Positions 33,485-42,842 of a DNA stretch of 64,000 bases are shown one piece after another (positions within the stretch are counted from its first letter, which is position 1; each line of letters opens with the position of its first letter). Source of the stretch: Gramella jeungdoensis (GTDB lineage: Bacteria > Bacteroidota > Bacteroidia > Flavobacteriales > Flavobacteriaceae); NCBI RefSeq assembly GCF_023805255.1, contig NZ_JAMSCK010000003.1, positions 62,001 through 126,000 on the forward strand, written 5' to 3'. The position numbers and the translations under genes are program-made. Under the pieces are notes generated by a model, which saw only the letters and a program-made list of their open reading frames with translations, was not told where the DNA came from and made no database searches.

Positions 33485-35401
33485 CTAGCTCAATTCCTCC
33501 AGATCCAGCTGAAGTTCTTCCCATTCTTCCATAAGTTTTTCGAGTTTCTTTTTGGAAGAATTATAGTTATTAAGAAAGTCTGGTTTAGTTACCGTTTCTT
33601 CGTAATTCTCTGCCAACTGTTTGTCTTTCGCCTTTAGTTCCCTTTCAATCTTGGTAATCTTGGCTTCTGTTTTACTCAGTCGGTTTTTTAATTTCTTTAT
33701 TTCTTTCTGGTCTGCAAAAGATTTTTTCTGAGTTCCTTCGTTGCGAGGTTTTGGGTTTTTTACTTTTTCGCTCTTTTCAACCGCCCTCATATCCTGAAGT
33801 TTTCGCTGGTCCAGATAATAATCTATATCCCCCAGGTATTCCTTGATCTTATGATTTCTGAACTCATAGACCCTGCTGGTTAGATTCTGAAGAAAATCCC
33901 TGTCGTGGGAAACGATTATCAATGTACCTTCAAAATTCTTGAGCGCCTCCTTAAGCACGTTCTTGGATTTTATATCCAGGTGATTGGTCGGCTCATCCAT
34001 TACCAGCACATTGAATGGCTCCAGCAACATCTTACAAAGGGCAAGCCTGTTTCTTTCGCCTCCAGATAAGACCTTTACTTTCTTTTCTACTTCATCACCA
34101 CGAAAAAGGAAAGCTCCCAGCATATCCCTTACCTTGGTCCTGTTCTTCTCATTCGCGGCATCTTCCATGGTTTCAAGAACCGTTTTTTCTCCGTCCAGAT
34201 ATTCGGCCTGATTCTGTGCAAAATAACCCAGTTGAACATTATGTCCTAATTTCAGTTTCCCCTGATGCGGGATCTCGCCAATGATGATCTTTGCAAGCGT
34301 AGTCTTACCCTGGCCATTCTGACCTACAAAAGCGATCTTGCTTTGCCGCTCGATCAAAAAGTTCACATCCCGAAGCACTTTTTTCTCTCCGTAAGATTTT
34401 TCCAGGTGTTCTGCTTCGATCACAACTTTCCCTGGATTTACAGAAACCGGGAAATTTACTGCCATCACAGCATTGTCATCTTCATCAACTTCTATTCGGT
34501 CTATCTTCTCAAGTTTTTTGATAAGCGATTGAGCCATAGAAGCCTTGCTTGCCTTAGCCCTGAACTTATCGATAAGCTTCTCGGTACTCTCGATTTCTTT
34601 TTGCTGATTCTTCTGCGCAGCCAGCTGTTGTTCCCTAAGTTCTTTCCTGAATTCCATGAATTCGGAATAAGGCTTCCTGTAATCATAAATATTCCCCAGG
34701 GAGATCTCTATGCTTCGGTTGGTAACATTATTAAGGAACATCTTATCATGAGAAACGAGCATTACTGAGCCCGGGTAATTATTCAGAAATCCCTCCAGCC
34801 AGATGATACTTTCAATATCAAGATGGTTGGTAGGCTCATCCAGAAGTAAAATATCATTATTTTGAAGCAGCAACTTTGCAAGTTCGATCCTCATTCTCCA
34901 GCCACCAGAGAAAGTCTCTGTAAGCCTATCAAAATCCTTTCTTTCAAACCCAAGTCCCTGAAGTACTTTTTCGGTCTCTCCCTCGTAATTATAGCCTCCT
35001 ATTATCTCATACTGGTGCGTGATCTCGCTAAGATCCTGGATAAGCTGATTATAGGATTCACTTTCATAATCTGTACGGGTGGCAAGCTGCTCATTGATCT
35101 CGGCCATCTTGCCCTCCAAAACCTTTATCTCCTCAAAGGCCTGATGGGCTTCATCAATTACAGTTCTGCCTTGTTCGAAATCGAGATCCTGTTTTAAAAA
35201 TCCAATTTTAAGCTCTTTATCCTTGGCGATCTGTCCGGAGTCATATTCCTGTTCTCCCGCGATGATCTTTAACAAAGTGGATTTTCCGGCTCCGTTTTTA
35301 CCAATAAGTCCCACTCTGTCCCCGGCTCCCAGCCTGAAACTGATTTCCCTGAAAAGATATTCGCCTGCAAACGAGACAGAAAGATTATGAATATTAAGCA
35401 T
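33485..35401 (-). CDS. ABC-F family ATPase
   Basis: A 638-residue cytoplasmic protein with two ABC domains and no membrane segment. Walker A motifs are GKNGAGKS (about residues 34-41) and GQNGQGKT (about 348), signatures LSGGERN and FSGGWRM, and a linker of charged helices between them. ABC-F proteins act on ribosomes. The C-terminal coiled coil (KNRLSKTEAKITKIERELKA, then LEEWEELQLDLEEL-like) favours the Uup type, but an EttA/YbiT-like role or antibiotic protection cannot be excluded. Start ATG 35401, where the fold begins (MLNIHNLSVSF); a TTG at 35443 is rejected. Confidence 0.9.
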   Translation of the reverse strand: MLNIHNLSVSFAGEYLFREISFRLGAGDRVGLIGKNGAGKSTLLKIIAGEQEYDSGQIAKDKELKIGFLKQDLDFEQGRTVIDEAHQAFEEIKVLEGKMAEINEQLATRTDYESESYNQLIQDLSEITHQYEIIGGYNYEGETEKVLQGLGFERKDFDRLTETFSGGWRMRIELAKLLLQNNDILLLDEPTNHLDIESIIWLEGFLNNYPGSVMLVSHDKMFLNNVTNRSIEISLGNIYDYRKPYSEFMEFRKELREQQLAAQKNQQKEIESTEKLIDKFRAKASKASMAQSLIKKLEKIDRIEVDEDDNAVMAVNFPVSVNPGKVVIEAEHLEKSYGEKKVLRDVNFLIERQSKIAFVGQNGQGKTTLAKIIIGEIPHQGKLKLGHNVQLGYFAQNQAEYLDGEKTVLETMEDAANEKNRTKVRDMLGAFLFRGDEVEKKVKVLSGGERNRLALCKMLLEPFNVLVMDEPTNHLDIKSKNVLKEALKNFEGTLIIVSHDRDFLQNLTSRVYEFRNHKIKEYLGDIDYYLDQRKLQDMRAVEKSEKVKNPKPRNEGTQKKSFADQKEIKKLKNRLSKTEAKITKIERELKAKDKQLAENYEETVTKPDFLNNYNSSKKKLEKLMEEWEELQLDLEELS

Positions 35402-35453
35402 TAAAGCAGTTTTTTTGCAAAGATGCTTAAATTTGCAATGCAAAAAAAATTAG

Positions 35454-35840
35454 ATGACTTTCCTTAAAGGAACTAAAATTTACAGTATTCTTACCGGCAC
35501 CTGCCCTGTATGCCAGGAAGAAAGCATGTATATAGAATCCAACCCCTATAAACTGCACAAGGTTTATAAAATGCACGAGCGCTGTTCAAATTGTGGCACT
35601 AAATATAAGATAGAACCTTCCTTTTTTTATGGCGCTATGTACGTGAGCTATGCAGTAGGGATCGCCTTTGCCGTGGCCGCATTCATTATTTCCTTTCTCC
35701 TGTTCGGTGCGTCTTTAATGGGATCGTTTTTATCTATTGTTGGAACATTAATCGTATTCATGCCGGTGATCATGCGCCTTTCCAGAAATATCTGGATAAA
35801 TATTTTTTTCAAGTACAATAAAAATGCAGGTAAGAATTAA
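35454..35840 (+). CDS. DUF983 membrane protein with zinc-ribbon start
   Basis: A 128-residue protein of the DUF983 family. The first 55 residues contain two CxxC pairs (CPVCQEESMY, CSNCGTKYKIEPSFFYG) that look like a zinc ribbon, followed by two transmembrane helices (SYAVGIAFAVAAFIISFLLF; LSIVGTLIVFMPVIM) and a basic tail. Function is unknown. It is divergent from the ABC-F gene and its stop overlaps the convergent oxidoreductase gene by 4 bases. Confidence 0.85.
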   Translation: MTFLKGTKIYSILTGTCPVCQEESMYIESNPYKLHKVYKMHERCSNCGTKYKIEPSFFYGAMYVSYAVGIAFAVAAFIISFLLFGASLMGSFLSIVGTLIVFMPVIMRLSRNIWINIFFKYNKNAGKN

Positions 35841-36895
35841 TCTTTTGGATAATATTTTTGTGTAAATCTCTGAAGGTCCACTTCAGGATCTAGGGCTTTA
35901 TCATCTTCAATTTTGTCAAGAAGTTCAATAGCCATATTAGGGGCAATCAGTACTCCCCTACTCCCAAAGCCATTGCAGCAATATAGATTTGATATTTCGG
36001 GATGCTCTCCAACAACGGGTCGGCGATCAACTACCGCAGGGCGTATTCCCGCAACCTGATCTACCACTTCAAAATCACATTTTATGAGCTGCTTCAAATC
36101 ACTAACAAGGCGTTCTTTAGCTTTGAGCGTAGTTTCAGCGGTCTTATCCTTATGATCATAAGTAGCTCCGGCTTTATAAAGATCGTTCCCAAGTGGAATC
36201 AGAAAGACCGATGATTTTACCGCGAAATCCAGTTTAAGATCTTCCGAATAGATTGTAATATACTCACCTTTGTTTCCATTCAGAGGTAAGTAATTGAAAA
36301 ATGGGTTTCTCTTTAAGCCAAAACCCTCACAGAAGATAATATTCTTTGCTTTTTCACCTTGATACTCAAAATACCCCTCATTTATCCCGAGATCTGAATA
36401 TTGAAATCTTTCATTCCTGAAGGCCGATCGGTTTTTAAGGTAATCTATATAACTATCCAAAAGGTTCTCGGTATCGATATTTCCAGTCTTCAGAACTTTT
36501 CCAAGGGAATAATGAGCAATAAGGTTAGGATTATCATTCTTCTTAAGTTCAGGATCCAGAAAAGGAGATAAATTGGGTTTATCGGCAGCCACAAACCATT
36601 CATTCTGCTCTTCTATCGAATGAAATCTTCGGTATATGTTCCAGTTATGGATAAGCCTCACATGAAGTTTCTGTTCCAGTCCCTCATAAAAAGGAATCGC
36701 CGTCTGGATCTGCTCGGCAGCTTTCCAGGCAGGGGTGAATCTTTTTAGAATTACAGGGTTAAAAATACCTCCCGCTACATAAGAAGAGTTCTGCGAATCG
36801 TCTTCATACACAACAAAGTTCCTATCTCTTTTTTCAAGTTCCTCTGAAACCGCGATACCGCTCAGGCCGAGGCCAACAACTATATAATCCAACAT
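35837..36895 (-). CDS. FAD-dependent oxidoreductase (DAO family)
   Basis: A 352-residue soluble flavoprotein. The N-terminal dinucleotide motif is VVGLGLSGIAVSEELEKR (GxGxxG at residues 8-13), and a C-terminal VAGIRPAVVDRRPVVGEH plus NGFGSRGVLIAPNMA completes the D-amino-acid-oxidase/glycine-oxidase-like FAD site. The family oxidises amines or amino acids with release of ammonia or peroxide. The substrate is not apparent. Its stop overlaps the convergent DUF983 gene by 4 bases. Confidence 0.85.
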   Translation of the reverse strand: MLDYIVVGLGLSGIAVSEELEKRDRNFVVYEDDSQNSSYVAGGIFNPVILKRFTPAWKAAEQIQTAIPFYEGLEQKLHVRLIHNWNIYRRFHSIEEQNEWFVAADKPNLSPFLDPELKKNDNPNLIAHYSLGKVLKTGNIDTENLLDSYIDYLKNRSAFRNERFQYSDLGINEGYFEYQGEKAKNIIFCEGFGLKRNPFFNYLPLNGNKGEYITIYSEDLKLDFAVKSSVFLIPLGNDLYKAGATYDHKDKTAETTLKAKERLVSDLKQLIKCDFEVVDQVAGIRPAVVDRRPVVGEHPEISNLYCCNGFGSRGVLIAPNMAIELLDKIEDDKALDPEVDLQRFTQKYYPKD

Positions 36896-36942
36896 GGGTT
36901 AAAGATATTAAGGCTATCTGCGAATATCAAATGACGACATAA

Positions 36943-36970
36943 AAAAAGCGCTCGTAATAGAGCGCTTTTT
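36943..36970 (-). terminator. Terminator after gldN
   Basis: AAAAAGCGCTC (36943-36953) and GAGCGCTTTTT (36960-36970) form an 11-bp perfect stem with a 6-base loop and flanking A/T runs. It is 22 bases beyond the gldN stop on the minus strand and closes the gld operon. It is symmetric and could also work for plus-strand RNA. Confidence 0.85.
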
Positions 36971-36991
36971 GTTTTATAAAGATCAGAGGAA

Positions 36992-37885
36992 TTAATAACT
37001 CCACATATCCTGTTCAAAATTTCTAATCTGTTCCTTGATACGTTCAGATTCAAGCAACTGCATAAAGGCATTATCTACTATATATTCATCAATCTCCCTG
37101 TCACCCTGAACATTATCTTCTTTATAGATAACCCCATCAAACCTTCGGGAATTCAGCAAGTGATCAAAGGATATAGTCTGCGAGGTATTACCTCCGGTAA
37201 ACACCTTTGCATCATGCAGAACTTCTCTTGCATCAGGATACCATACCCAGAATAATTCAACCAGATCGGTCTGTCCTGAATCGATAAAGTTAACATCAGG
37301 AGCCACGGGAGCTATTCCCAGCAACCGGTATTTTAATTCAGCAAGACGCTTATCAAAATACCAGAGTCCTCGGATATGATATTCAGCGATATCAGCCGAT
37401 CCAAGGTCACGACGATCAATAAATTGGGCATCAATTTCTTCACCAGCATTGTATTGCTCGATTCCAAGGTCGGTAGTATCTACCTTAGATAAGGTAGCGC
37501 TAATGTCTTTAAGAGTCCTTTTTTCAGTAAAATATGAATCTGCATAAACATTTTCAATCTTACCTTCTTTTATGGCCTTTACAAGAACATCATAAAGTGA
37601 CCTCCTGTTAGTACCAATGTTATTGGTATCTATGGGGTAATACAGAGGGAAATTCACTCTTTCATCAAGATCTATAATTTCCCAAACACCCTTAGACCAA
37701 AGGATGTCACGGTCTCCCACATATCCATATTCCAAAGGCTTATCTTCTTCATCTACCAAAGCCTGAGCTTCCGATTTTTTCCCGATATCTTCGGGCTTAT
37801 CGGCGTTCAGGATGTTTGCCTGACCGAAAGAAGAGGCACCTGCCATCATCACAAAACCAAATACAAATAATTTCTTCAAGCTCAT
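36992..37885 (-). CDS. gldN: Gliding motility / type IX secretion protein GldN
   Basis: A 297-residue periplasmic protein with a signal peptide (KKLFVFGFVMMAGASSFGQA). GldN family blocks are visible: DILWSKGVWEIIDLDERVNF, NPDV-like LLGIAPVAPDVN, and LVELFWVWYPDAREVLH. GldN joins GldK in the outer-membrane ring of the type IX secretion system. It lies 13 bases after gldM, as the last gene of gldK-L-M-N, and is followed by a terminator. Confidence 0.95.
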   Translation of the reverse strand: MSLKKLFVFGFVMMAGASSFGQANILNADKPEDIGKKSEAQALVDEEDKPLEYGYVGDRDILWSKGVWEIIDLDERVNFPLYYPIDTNNIGTNRRSLYDVLVKAIKEGKIENVYADSYFTEKRTLKDISATLSKVDTTDLGIEQYNAGEEIDAQFIDRRDLGSADIAEYHIRGLWYFDKRLAELKYRLLGIAPVAPDVNFIDSGQTDLVELFWVWYPDAREVLHDAKVFTGGNTSQTISFDHLLNSRRFDGVIYKEDNVQGDREIDEYIVDNAFMQLLESERIKEQIRNFEQDMWSY

Positions 37886-37898
37886 TTTAAAAAATATT

Positions 37899-39443
37899 TT
37901 AGTTTGTAAGCTCTATCACTACCGGAGCAACTTTCTTAAGCTTATAACTAGAGTTTCCGGCAAGCGAAGCTTCAATATCATAAATCTGAACAGATTCACC
38001 ACGCCCAGCACGTCTAAGTGCAGACTTAGCTCTGTCATCAAGTCGACCACCATTTACCTGAATTGTTGGCTGTCCAGGCACTTTAAATTTAAAGCCTGTA
38101 ACATTAAGCTTCAGGTCAAAGTCAAAGTCTGGAAGAGCTGCTCCAACGGTAGCGATCTCAAGACTGTTTCTTTGCATAGACACCGCACCGTCTTCACCTC
38201 GAATGGTTCCAACAGGTCTTGGAATATCTTTCACACGGAATTTCTTGCTATCACTCACACTTGTTCCATTAGGAAGTTGTCCGCTAACATTGATTGTAAC
38301 TTCTCTTGCCTGAAGTGTAGTTACATCTATAACGTATTTACCAGCACCTCCGGCAGATCTCAGTCCAGGTGCATTAGCACTTACTGACGGAACACCGGGA
38401 ATGGAGATCGTCATCGGGTTTTGAACCCCACGATATACCACATTCATTTTATCAGCAGAAATAACCGCTGAATTTGGCATTGGAATTACAGAATAAGAAC
38501 TTTTAACAGGGATTACAACTGTTGAATCACCCTCTTTAAATTCTAACTGACCACTAATCTCTTGTTCTCCTACATTACCTGCCGGGAAATCAAGTACAAC
38601 CTGACCAGCCTCTGTGCTTTCAATATCTCTACCATTAATAGTAACATTATCGAACTGAAGCGTATTGTCTACACGACCAAGCACAACTTTACCTTTAAAG
38701 TTCTCTCCACTAAAGAAAGCAGTCTTATCTGGCACTACGATAGCCTGATAATTGGTAAGAGAAACATCACTTTGTAACTGGCCAGAGAACATAGACGAAA
38801 GTATCTCGGTCTCGGTACTCTTGATATCAGCCTGTAACTGGGTAAGCTTGGTAATAGAAGCTATTAACGGGAAGCCCTGATAATGATACTCAAGCCAAGG
38901 CTTTTTTATATTCTCACGGGTAGTAACTTCTGCAGTAGAGAAGTCCTTCTGAAGATTTACCTTTGAAGCTATGGCAGGATAATCTTCGCTAAGAATCGCG
39001 GAAACACCTTCCCTGTACTGATCTATCTGATCTACAAATGCCTGACCATCGGGAGAAACTCTACCACTCTGGAAAAACATTTGGTCCATGGTATTAGCCT
39101 TGTCCATGGTCTCATAATCGGTAGGATCGTCTACAGAAGCCCTAAGCTGTTCTTTAATACCTTCAATATATTCGTTAAGATCATTCGAAAGCTGATGGAT
39201 CCTGTCTGCATCTTCCTTGATGGAAGTATATTTCGCAGGTTGTTCCTCAACCTTCATATCAAGTCCTGCCAGTAATGCCTGATTTCTCTGAGCATAATTG
39301 GCCGAGGTCTCGTTAAGTTTTTCGTTCATAAGTCCGAAGGCGGTTAGTACTTCCTTGGACATATTTAATGCCATCATAGCGATGAAAACCAGATACATCA
39401 GGTTTATCATCTTCTGCCGTGGCGATTGTTTTCCGGATGCCAT
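37899..39443 (-). CDS. gldM: Type IX secretion motor-shaft protein GldM
   Basis: A 514-residue protein with one N-terminal membrane helix (KMINLMYLVFIAMMALNMSKE) and a large periplasmic part of four domains, with start MASGKQSPRQK. GldM spans the periplasm and couples the proton-driven GldL stator to the GldKN ring. The proline-rich SISIPGVPSVSANA and the C-terminal VKLNVTGFKFKVPGQPTI-like region (about 445-465) are family features. It sits 50 bases after gldL. Confidence 0.95.
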   Translation of the reverse strand: MASGKQSPRQKMINLMYLVFIAMMALNMSKEVLTAFGLMNEKLNETSANYAQRNQALLAGLDMKVEEQPAKYTSIKEDADRIHQLSNDLNEYIEGIKEQLRASVDDPTDYETMDKANTMDQMFFQSGRVSPDGQAFVDQIDQYREGVSAILSEDYPAIASKVNLQKDFSTAEVTTRENIKKPWLEYHYQGFPLIASITKLTQLQADIKSTETEILSSMFSGQLQSDVSLTNYQAIVVPDKTAFFSGENFKGKVVLGRVDNTLQFDNVTINGRDIESTEAGQVVLDFPAGNVGEQEISGQLEFKEGDSTVVIPVKSSYSVIPMPNSAVISADKMNVVYRGVQNPMTISIPGVPSVSANAPGLRSAGGAGKYVIDVTTLQAREVTINVSGQLPNGTSVSDSKKFRVKDIPRPVGTIRGEDGAVSMQRNSLEIATVGAALPDFDFDLKLNVTGFKFKVPGQPTIQVNGGRLDDRAKSALRRAGRGESVQIYDIEASLAGNSSYKLKKVAPVVIELTN

Positions 39444-39493
39444 GTCTAATTAGTCTTTTTAATTAATAAAAACAGCTTAATTGATAGATTCAA

Positions 39494-40141
39494 TTAGACT
39501 CTTGCTTTTCCGTTCATTGCAGTTAACATTCCACCATACACATTGTTAAGTGAAGCCATGTTATTTGCAAGTGAATCCATTTGCGCTTTAAGTTTTCCTG
39601 CGTTCTCAGCAACCTCCTGGTTAACTTCGGCCTGTCTGGCAGCAGATTCAACCTGAGCTTTATAGATATTGTTCAAAGTCTCCATTTGAGCAGCGGCAAC
39701 GCTAAGTTCCTCACTGTATTTCTTTTGAGAAGCCATCGAATCAACAGTAGGAGCTATTCCTTTAGCTGCACCTTCAAAATTTCTAATGCTTTCCCCAAGA
39801 GAGCTCATAAGATTGGAATCAATCTTAGCCTCTTTCAGCATTTCATCCAGTTTTTTGGATAACATTCCTTCTGCTTCTTTCTCTTCTGCAATTGCAGTAC
39901 TTCTTCCTTTTGACTGTCCTCCTGCCAATTCAGGATATACTAGTGACCAGTCCAACTCATCATCTACAGGTTCAAATGCTGAATAAGCGAATACTAACGC
40001 CTCAACGATAAGACCTATAATTAACATTGCATTTCCCCCAGGCCAGTGCATGATTTTAAACAGGGCACCTAAAATAACTACAGATGCTCCCAGACCATAC
40101 ACCATATTGGTAAGTTTCTTAGTTGATCTTGAATTTGCCAT
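39494..40141 (-). CDS. gldL: Type IX secretion motor protein GldL
   Basis: A 215-residue inner-membrane protein with two N-terminal helices. Helix 1 (LTNMVYGLGASVVILGALFKI) is followed by HWPGG and helix 2 (AMLIIGLIVEALVFAYSAF), which carries the conserved membrane glutamate thought to bind the driving proton. The C-terminal half is cytoplasmic coiled coil. With GldM it is the T9SS and gliding motor. It lies between gldK and gldM. Confidence 0.95.
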   Translation of the reverse strand: MANSRSTKKLTNMVYGLGASVVILGALFKIMHWPGGNAMLIIGLIVEALVFAYSAFEPVDDELDWSLVYPELAGGQSKGRSTAIAEEKEAEGMLSKKLDEMLKEAKIDSNLMSSLGESIRNFEGAAKGIAPTVDSMASQKKYSEELSVAAAQMETLNNIYKAQVESAARQAEVNQEVAENAGKLKAQMDSLANNMASLNNVYGGMLTAMNGKARV

Positions 40142-40198
40142 AACTCTTAATGTTTAGATTTCTTGGTATAAATAGGTTATAAGTGTACTAAAAATAAA

Positions 40199-41563
40199 TT
40201 ATCGATTATCCTGGTTCAGTGTAACATCTGTTCCAAGATAATCCTGGACAGTTCTAAAGCCAATATAGCTTCTGGCTGAATCCATGTATTCATAATCTCT
40301 GGAACTCACCTGAAGGAAGTACGCAACATCCTTCCAGGATCCTCCTCTAACCACTTTTCTACGATCTTGTGGATTGTTAACGGTAGGGTTCATCGTAGAC
40401 ATATATTCATAAGAACCGGGATCGTATGAAGAATCGACCCATTCTGAAACGTTTCCGGCCATATTGTAAAGCCCGTAATCATTAGGATCGTATGATTTAG
40501 CTTCAACAGTATAGAGTGCCTGATCGGCCGCATAGTCACCTCGCAGAGGCTTAAAATTAGCCATAAAACAGCCACGATCGTTTAATGTATATGGTCCTCC
40601 CCAAGGATAGGAAGCTCCTTCCAGACCTCCCCTTGCAGCATATTCCCATTCACCTTCAGTAGGCAATCTGTATGACGGAACATTTGCATCACCTTTAGCT
40701 CGGCGGTAATCATTGTGATATTTTGTTCTCCACTGTGTAAAGGCTCTTGCCTGTTTCCATGAAACGCCAACAACAGGATATTCATCGTAAGCACTATGCC
40801 AGAAATAATCGTTATGCATAGGCTCATTATACGAATAATTGAAGTCCTTTATCCACACGGTAGTATCAGGATAAACCGCTACTTCTTCATGTTTTATAAA
40901 GTTACTCCTGTCTCCCTGTACCCGGGCAGCAGCCTGAATATCCATCCAGGAATATTTGAATTTAAGCTTTTTAACGTTAATAGTCCGCTGTCCATTGTAA
41001 ACCTCATCAAGAGGTATATACATTGAATCCATTACCTCGGCATAGTATACATCCGGATAATCTTCAGTATCCCAGATTATATCAATGTCTGTATTAAGTT
41101 TTCTGCTTTCGTAATCATCGGAAGGACCACCCTGACCATAAGTGTTCAACATATATTCCTGATACGGGGTAAGGTTTTCGGGATCAGCATCTGCAAAAGC
41201 GAATTCTCCAATTCCATCATCTCCAGGAACAGCGCCCTGCATCTCGGCCATTATAGCCAGATTGACTCTCACTATAGAGTCTCTCACATAATTAACAAAC
41301 TGTCTGTATTCTGAATTGGTAATCTCAGTCTCATCCATATAAAAAGACCGCACCGATACTGTTTTGGGCGGTGCATTCTTCTGGCCGGCAATGTCATCAT
41401 CAGATTTACCCATGATGAAAGAACCACCGGGAATCAATGTCATACCATAAGGTTTCTCCGGATTCCACTTCTTCCCCTCCGCACCTACAAGCTGTCCACG
41501 ATCGCCACCACCACAGCTCGAAAGCAAGGCCAGAACAGCAATGAGCGAAATATACTTCTTCAT
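40199..41563 (-). CDS. gldK: Type IX secretion ring lipoprotein GldK
   Basis: A 454-residue lipoprotein (lipobox ALLSSCGGG, Cys17) with the formylglycine-generating-enzyme fold: MTLIPGGSFIMGKSDDD, VGVSWKQARAFTQWR, YRLPTEGEWEYAARGG, and GNVSEWVDS. As in other GldK proteins the fold is used structurally, in the outer-membrane ring with GldN, not for sulfatase maturation. First gene of the gld operon, with a possible promoter at 41600-41630. Confidence 0.95.
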   Translation of the reverse strand: MKKYISLIAVLALLSSCGGGDRGQLVGAEGKKWNPEKPYGMTLIPGGSFIMGKSDDDIAGQKNAPPKTVSVRSFYMDETEITNSEYRQFVNYVRDSIVRVNLAIMAEMQGAVPGDDGIGEFAFADADPENLTPYQEYMLNTYGQGGPSDDYESRKLNTDIDIIWDTEDYPDVYYAEVMDSMYIPLDEVYNGQRTINVKKLKFKYSWMDIQAAARVQGDRSNFIKHEEVAVYPDTTVWIKDFNYSYNEPMHNDYFWHSAYDEYPVVGVSWKQARAFTQWRTKYHNDYRRAKGDANVPSYRLPTEGEWEYAARGGLEGASYPWGGPYTLNDRGCFMANFKPLRGDYAADQALYTVEAKSYDPNDYGLYNMAGNVSEWVDSSYDPGSYEYMSTMNPTVNNPQDRRKVVRGGSWKDVAYFLQVSSRDYEYMDSARSYIGFRTVQDYLGTDVTLNQDNR

Positions 41564-41599
41564 AATTATCTTAGGTTAAGACATTTTGATTTACGGCAG

Positions 41600-41630
41600 T
41601 AAACCTATCTAATTATTTTTTAAAAAACAA
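41600..41630 (-). promoter_or_regulatory. Possible promoter of the gld operon
   Basis: On the minus strand TTG (41630-41628) and TAGGTTTA (41607-41600) are 20 bases apart. The second element differs from TAnnTTTG only at its last base. The spacing suits a start about 30 bases before gldK. The region is A/T-rich, so a chance match is possible. Confidence 0.35.
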
Positions 41631-41678
41631 TATTTCAGGTAAAAATACAGTAAATCAAAATAATGCCTGAATACAATT

Positions 41679-42839
41679 TTAGACTTCGTTTTTTCTTTTG
41701 GCTTTATACCATCTTTCGGGAATTACCTGATTACAAGCTTCGAGATAATCCTCCTCGCTGCAAGGTAATAACGTATGCTTTTTTAATTTAGTATTCACGT
41801 TCGACAAAAACGGAATTTCTATCCACCAACGTCCGCTAACGGGGCTCTTAAAAAAAACCAGCACCTCATCATCTATAGGTACCTGATATCTTATAAACTC
41901 TTTTTTTGCCGAAATAGTATTTTCATTGGTACGATAATTTACACCTTCGATGAAATACCAGATAATCTGGGAGATTAGCGTATTTGCTAGGCTTCCCAGT
42001 TTATCATTAAATTCATATATCCCAAACGAAGATACTTTGTCGCTAATTCCGGCATACCTTGCAAGCCCACAGATCTCTCTTCCGTTAAAACCGTTTGGAG
42101 AAGCAAAATAATCTGTATTTGCTGAAGCCGAGTCTATAGATCCCAGATCCAGGCCGACCAAATTGGCACTTCTAAAAATAGGTTCCATCAGCGAAAGATC
42201 CGAGGTCACTTCCCCTAACCTATAGGCCTCAAAAAACAGCCTTTCCATCAATTCAATTTCTTCCTGAGAATTGAAATAAGTTTGATAACCAACGGTGGTA
42301 TAATTAAATAAATTATAGGGCTTATCTATTACGATTTTTCCTACATAAGATTCATTGGTTATCATCTTTTCCGCATCCCCAAGATCGAACTTTTTATCGA
42401 CATTCACAAGGTTAACCATCTGATCTAGTTTATCATACGCTCTGTATTGAGCATAAACCAGATCCTGACTACCTCCCAAAATGATTGGTATTACATCCTG
42501 TTTTATAAGACTTTCAACTAAAGTCTGAACAGCAAAATAGGTGTCCTCTACAGTGGCCCCTGCTTCAATATCCCCAAGATCGGCCAGTCTTAAGCCCCAG
42601 TTACCAGGGTATAATCTATAAAACTTACTTCTTAAATCGTAAAAATCAGGTGCTTCGGTTTTTCTTAAAGCTCTCCTAGTCTCTTTCACTCCAAAAAGTG
42701 CCACATTAACCCCTTCCATATCAGGAAATCCAGACCTCTGGGTATGAAGTCTCATCTGCGCCCCTATACTCTGGGCATTTAAGTGACTGATCTCGTCCAA
42801 TAGCTCATCGTGTACCGGACTAAGAAAATCAAACTCCAT
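41679..42839 (-). CDS. Arginase/formimidoylglutamase-fold protein with degenerate metal site
   Basis: A 386-residue arginase-superfamily protein. In active members the manganese ligands lie in GGxHD, DAHxD and DxDxxD. Here those sites read GGSQD, NVDKKFD and GLDLGSID, so the first His and second-motif residues are lost and manganese binding looks broken. The overall fold landmarks (PIILGGSQDLVY, ANLVGLDLGSID) are intact and the frame is uninterrupted, so the gene is kept by selection but probably not as a hydrolase. It lies 3 bases before topA's stop and 115 bases upstream of gldK; a link to gliding or secretion is suggested by position only. Confidence 0.8.
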   Translation of the reverse strand: MEFDFLSPVHDELLDEISHLNAQSIGAQMRLHTQRSGFPDMEGVNVALFGVKETRRALRKTEAPDFYDLRSKFYRLYPGNWGLRLADLGDIEAGATVEDTYFAVQTLVESLIKQDVIPIILGGSQDLVYAQYRAYDKLDQMVNLVNVDKKFDLGDAEKMITNESYVGKIVIDKPYNLFNYTTVGYQTYFNSQEEIELMERLFFEAYRLGEVTSDLSLMEPIFRSANLVGLDLGSIDSASANTDYFASPNGFNGREICGLARYAGISDKVSSFGIYEFNDKLGSLANTLISQIIWYFIEGVNYRTNENTISAKKEFIRYQVPIDDEVLVFFKSPVSGRWWIEIPFLSNVNTKLKKHTLLPCSEEDYLEACNQVIPERWYKAKRKNEV

Positions 42840-42842
42840 AAA

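Noticed and set aside
35402-35443. TTG start that would add 14 residues to the ABC-F protein
   Set aside because: The ATG at 35401 coincides with the first residues of the ABC domain and the added segment is not part of the family.
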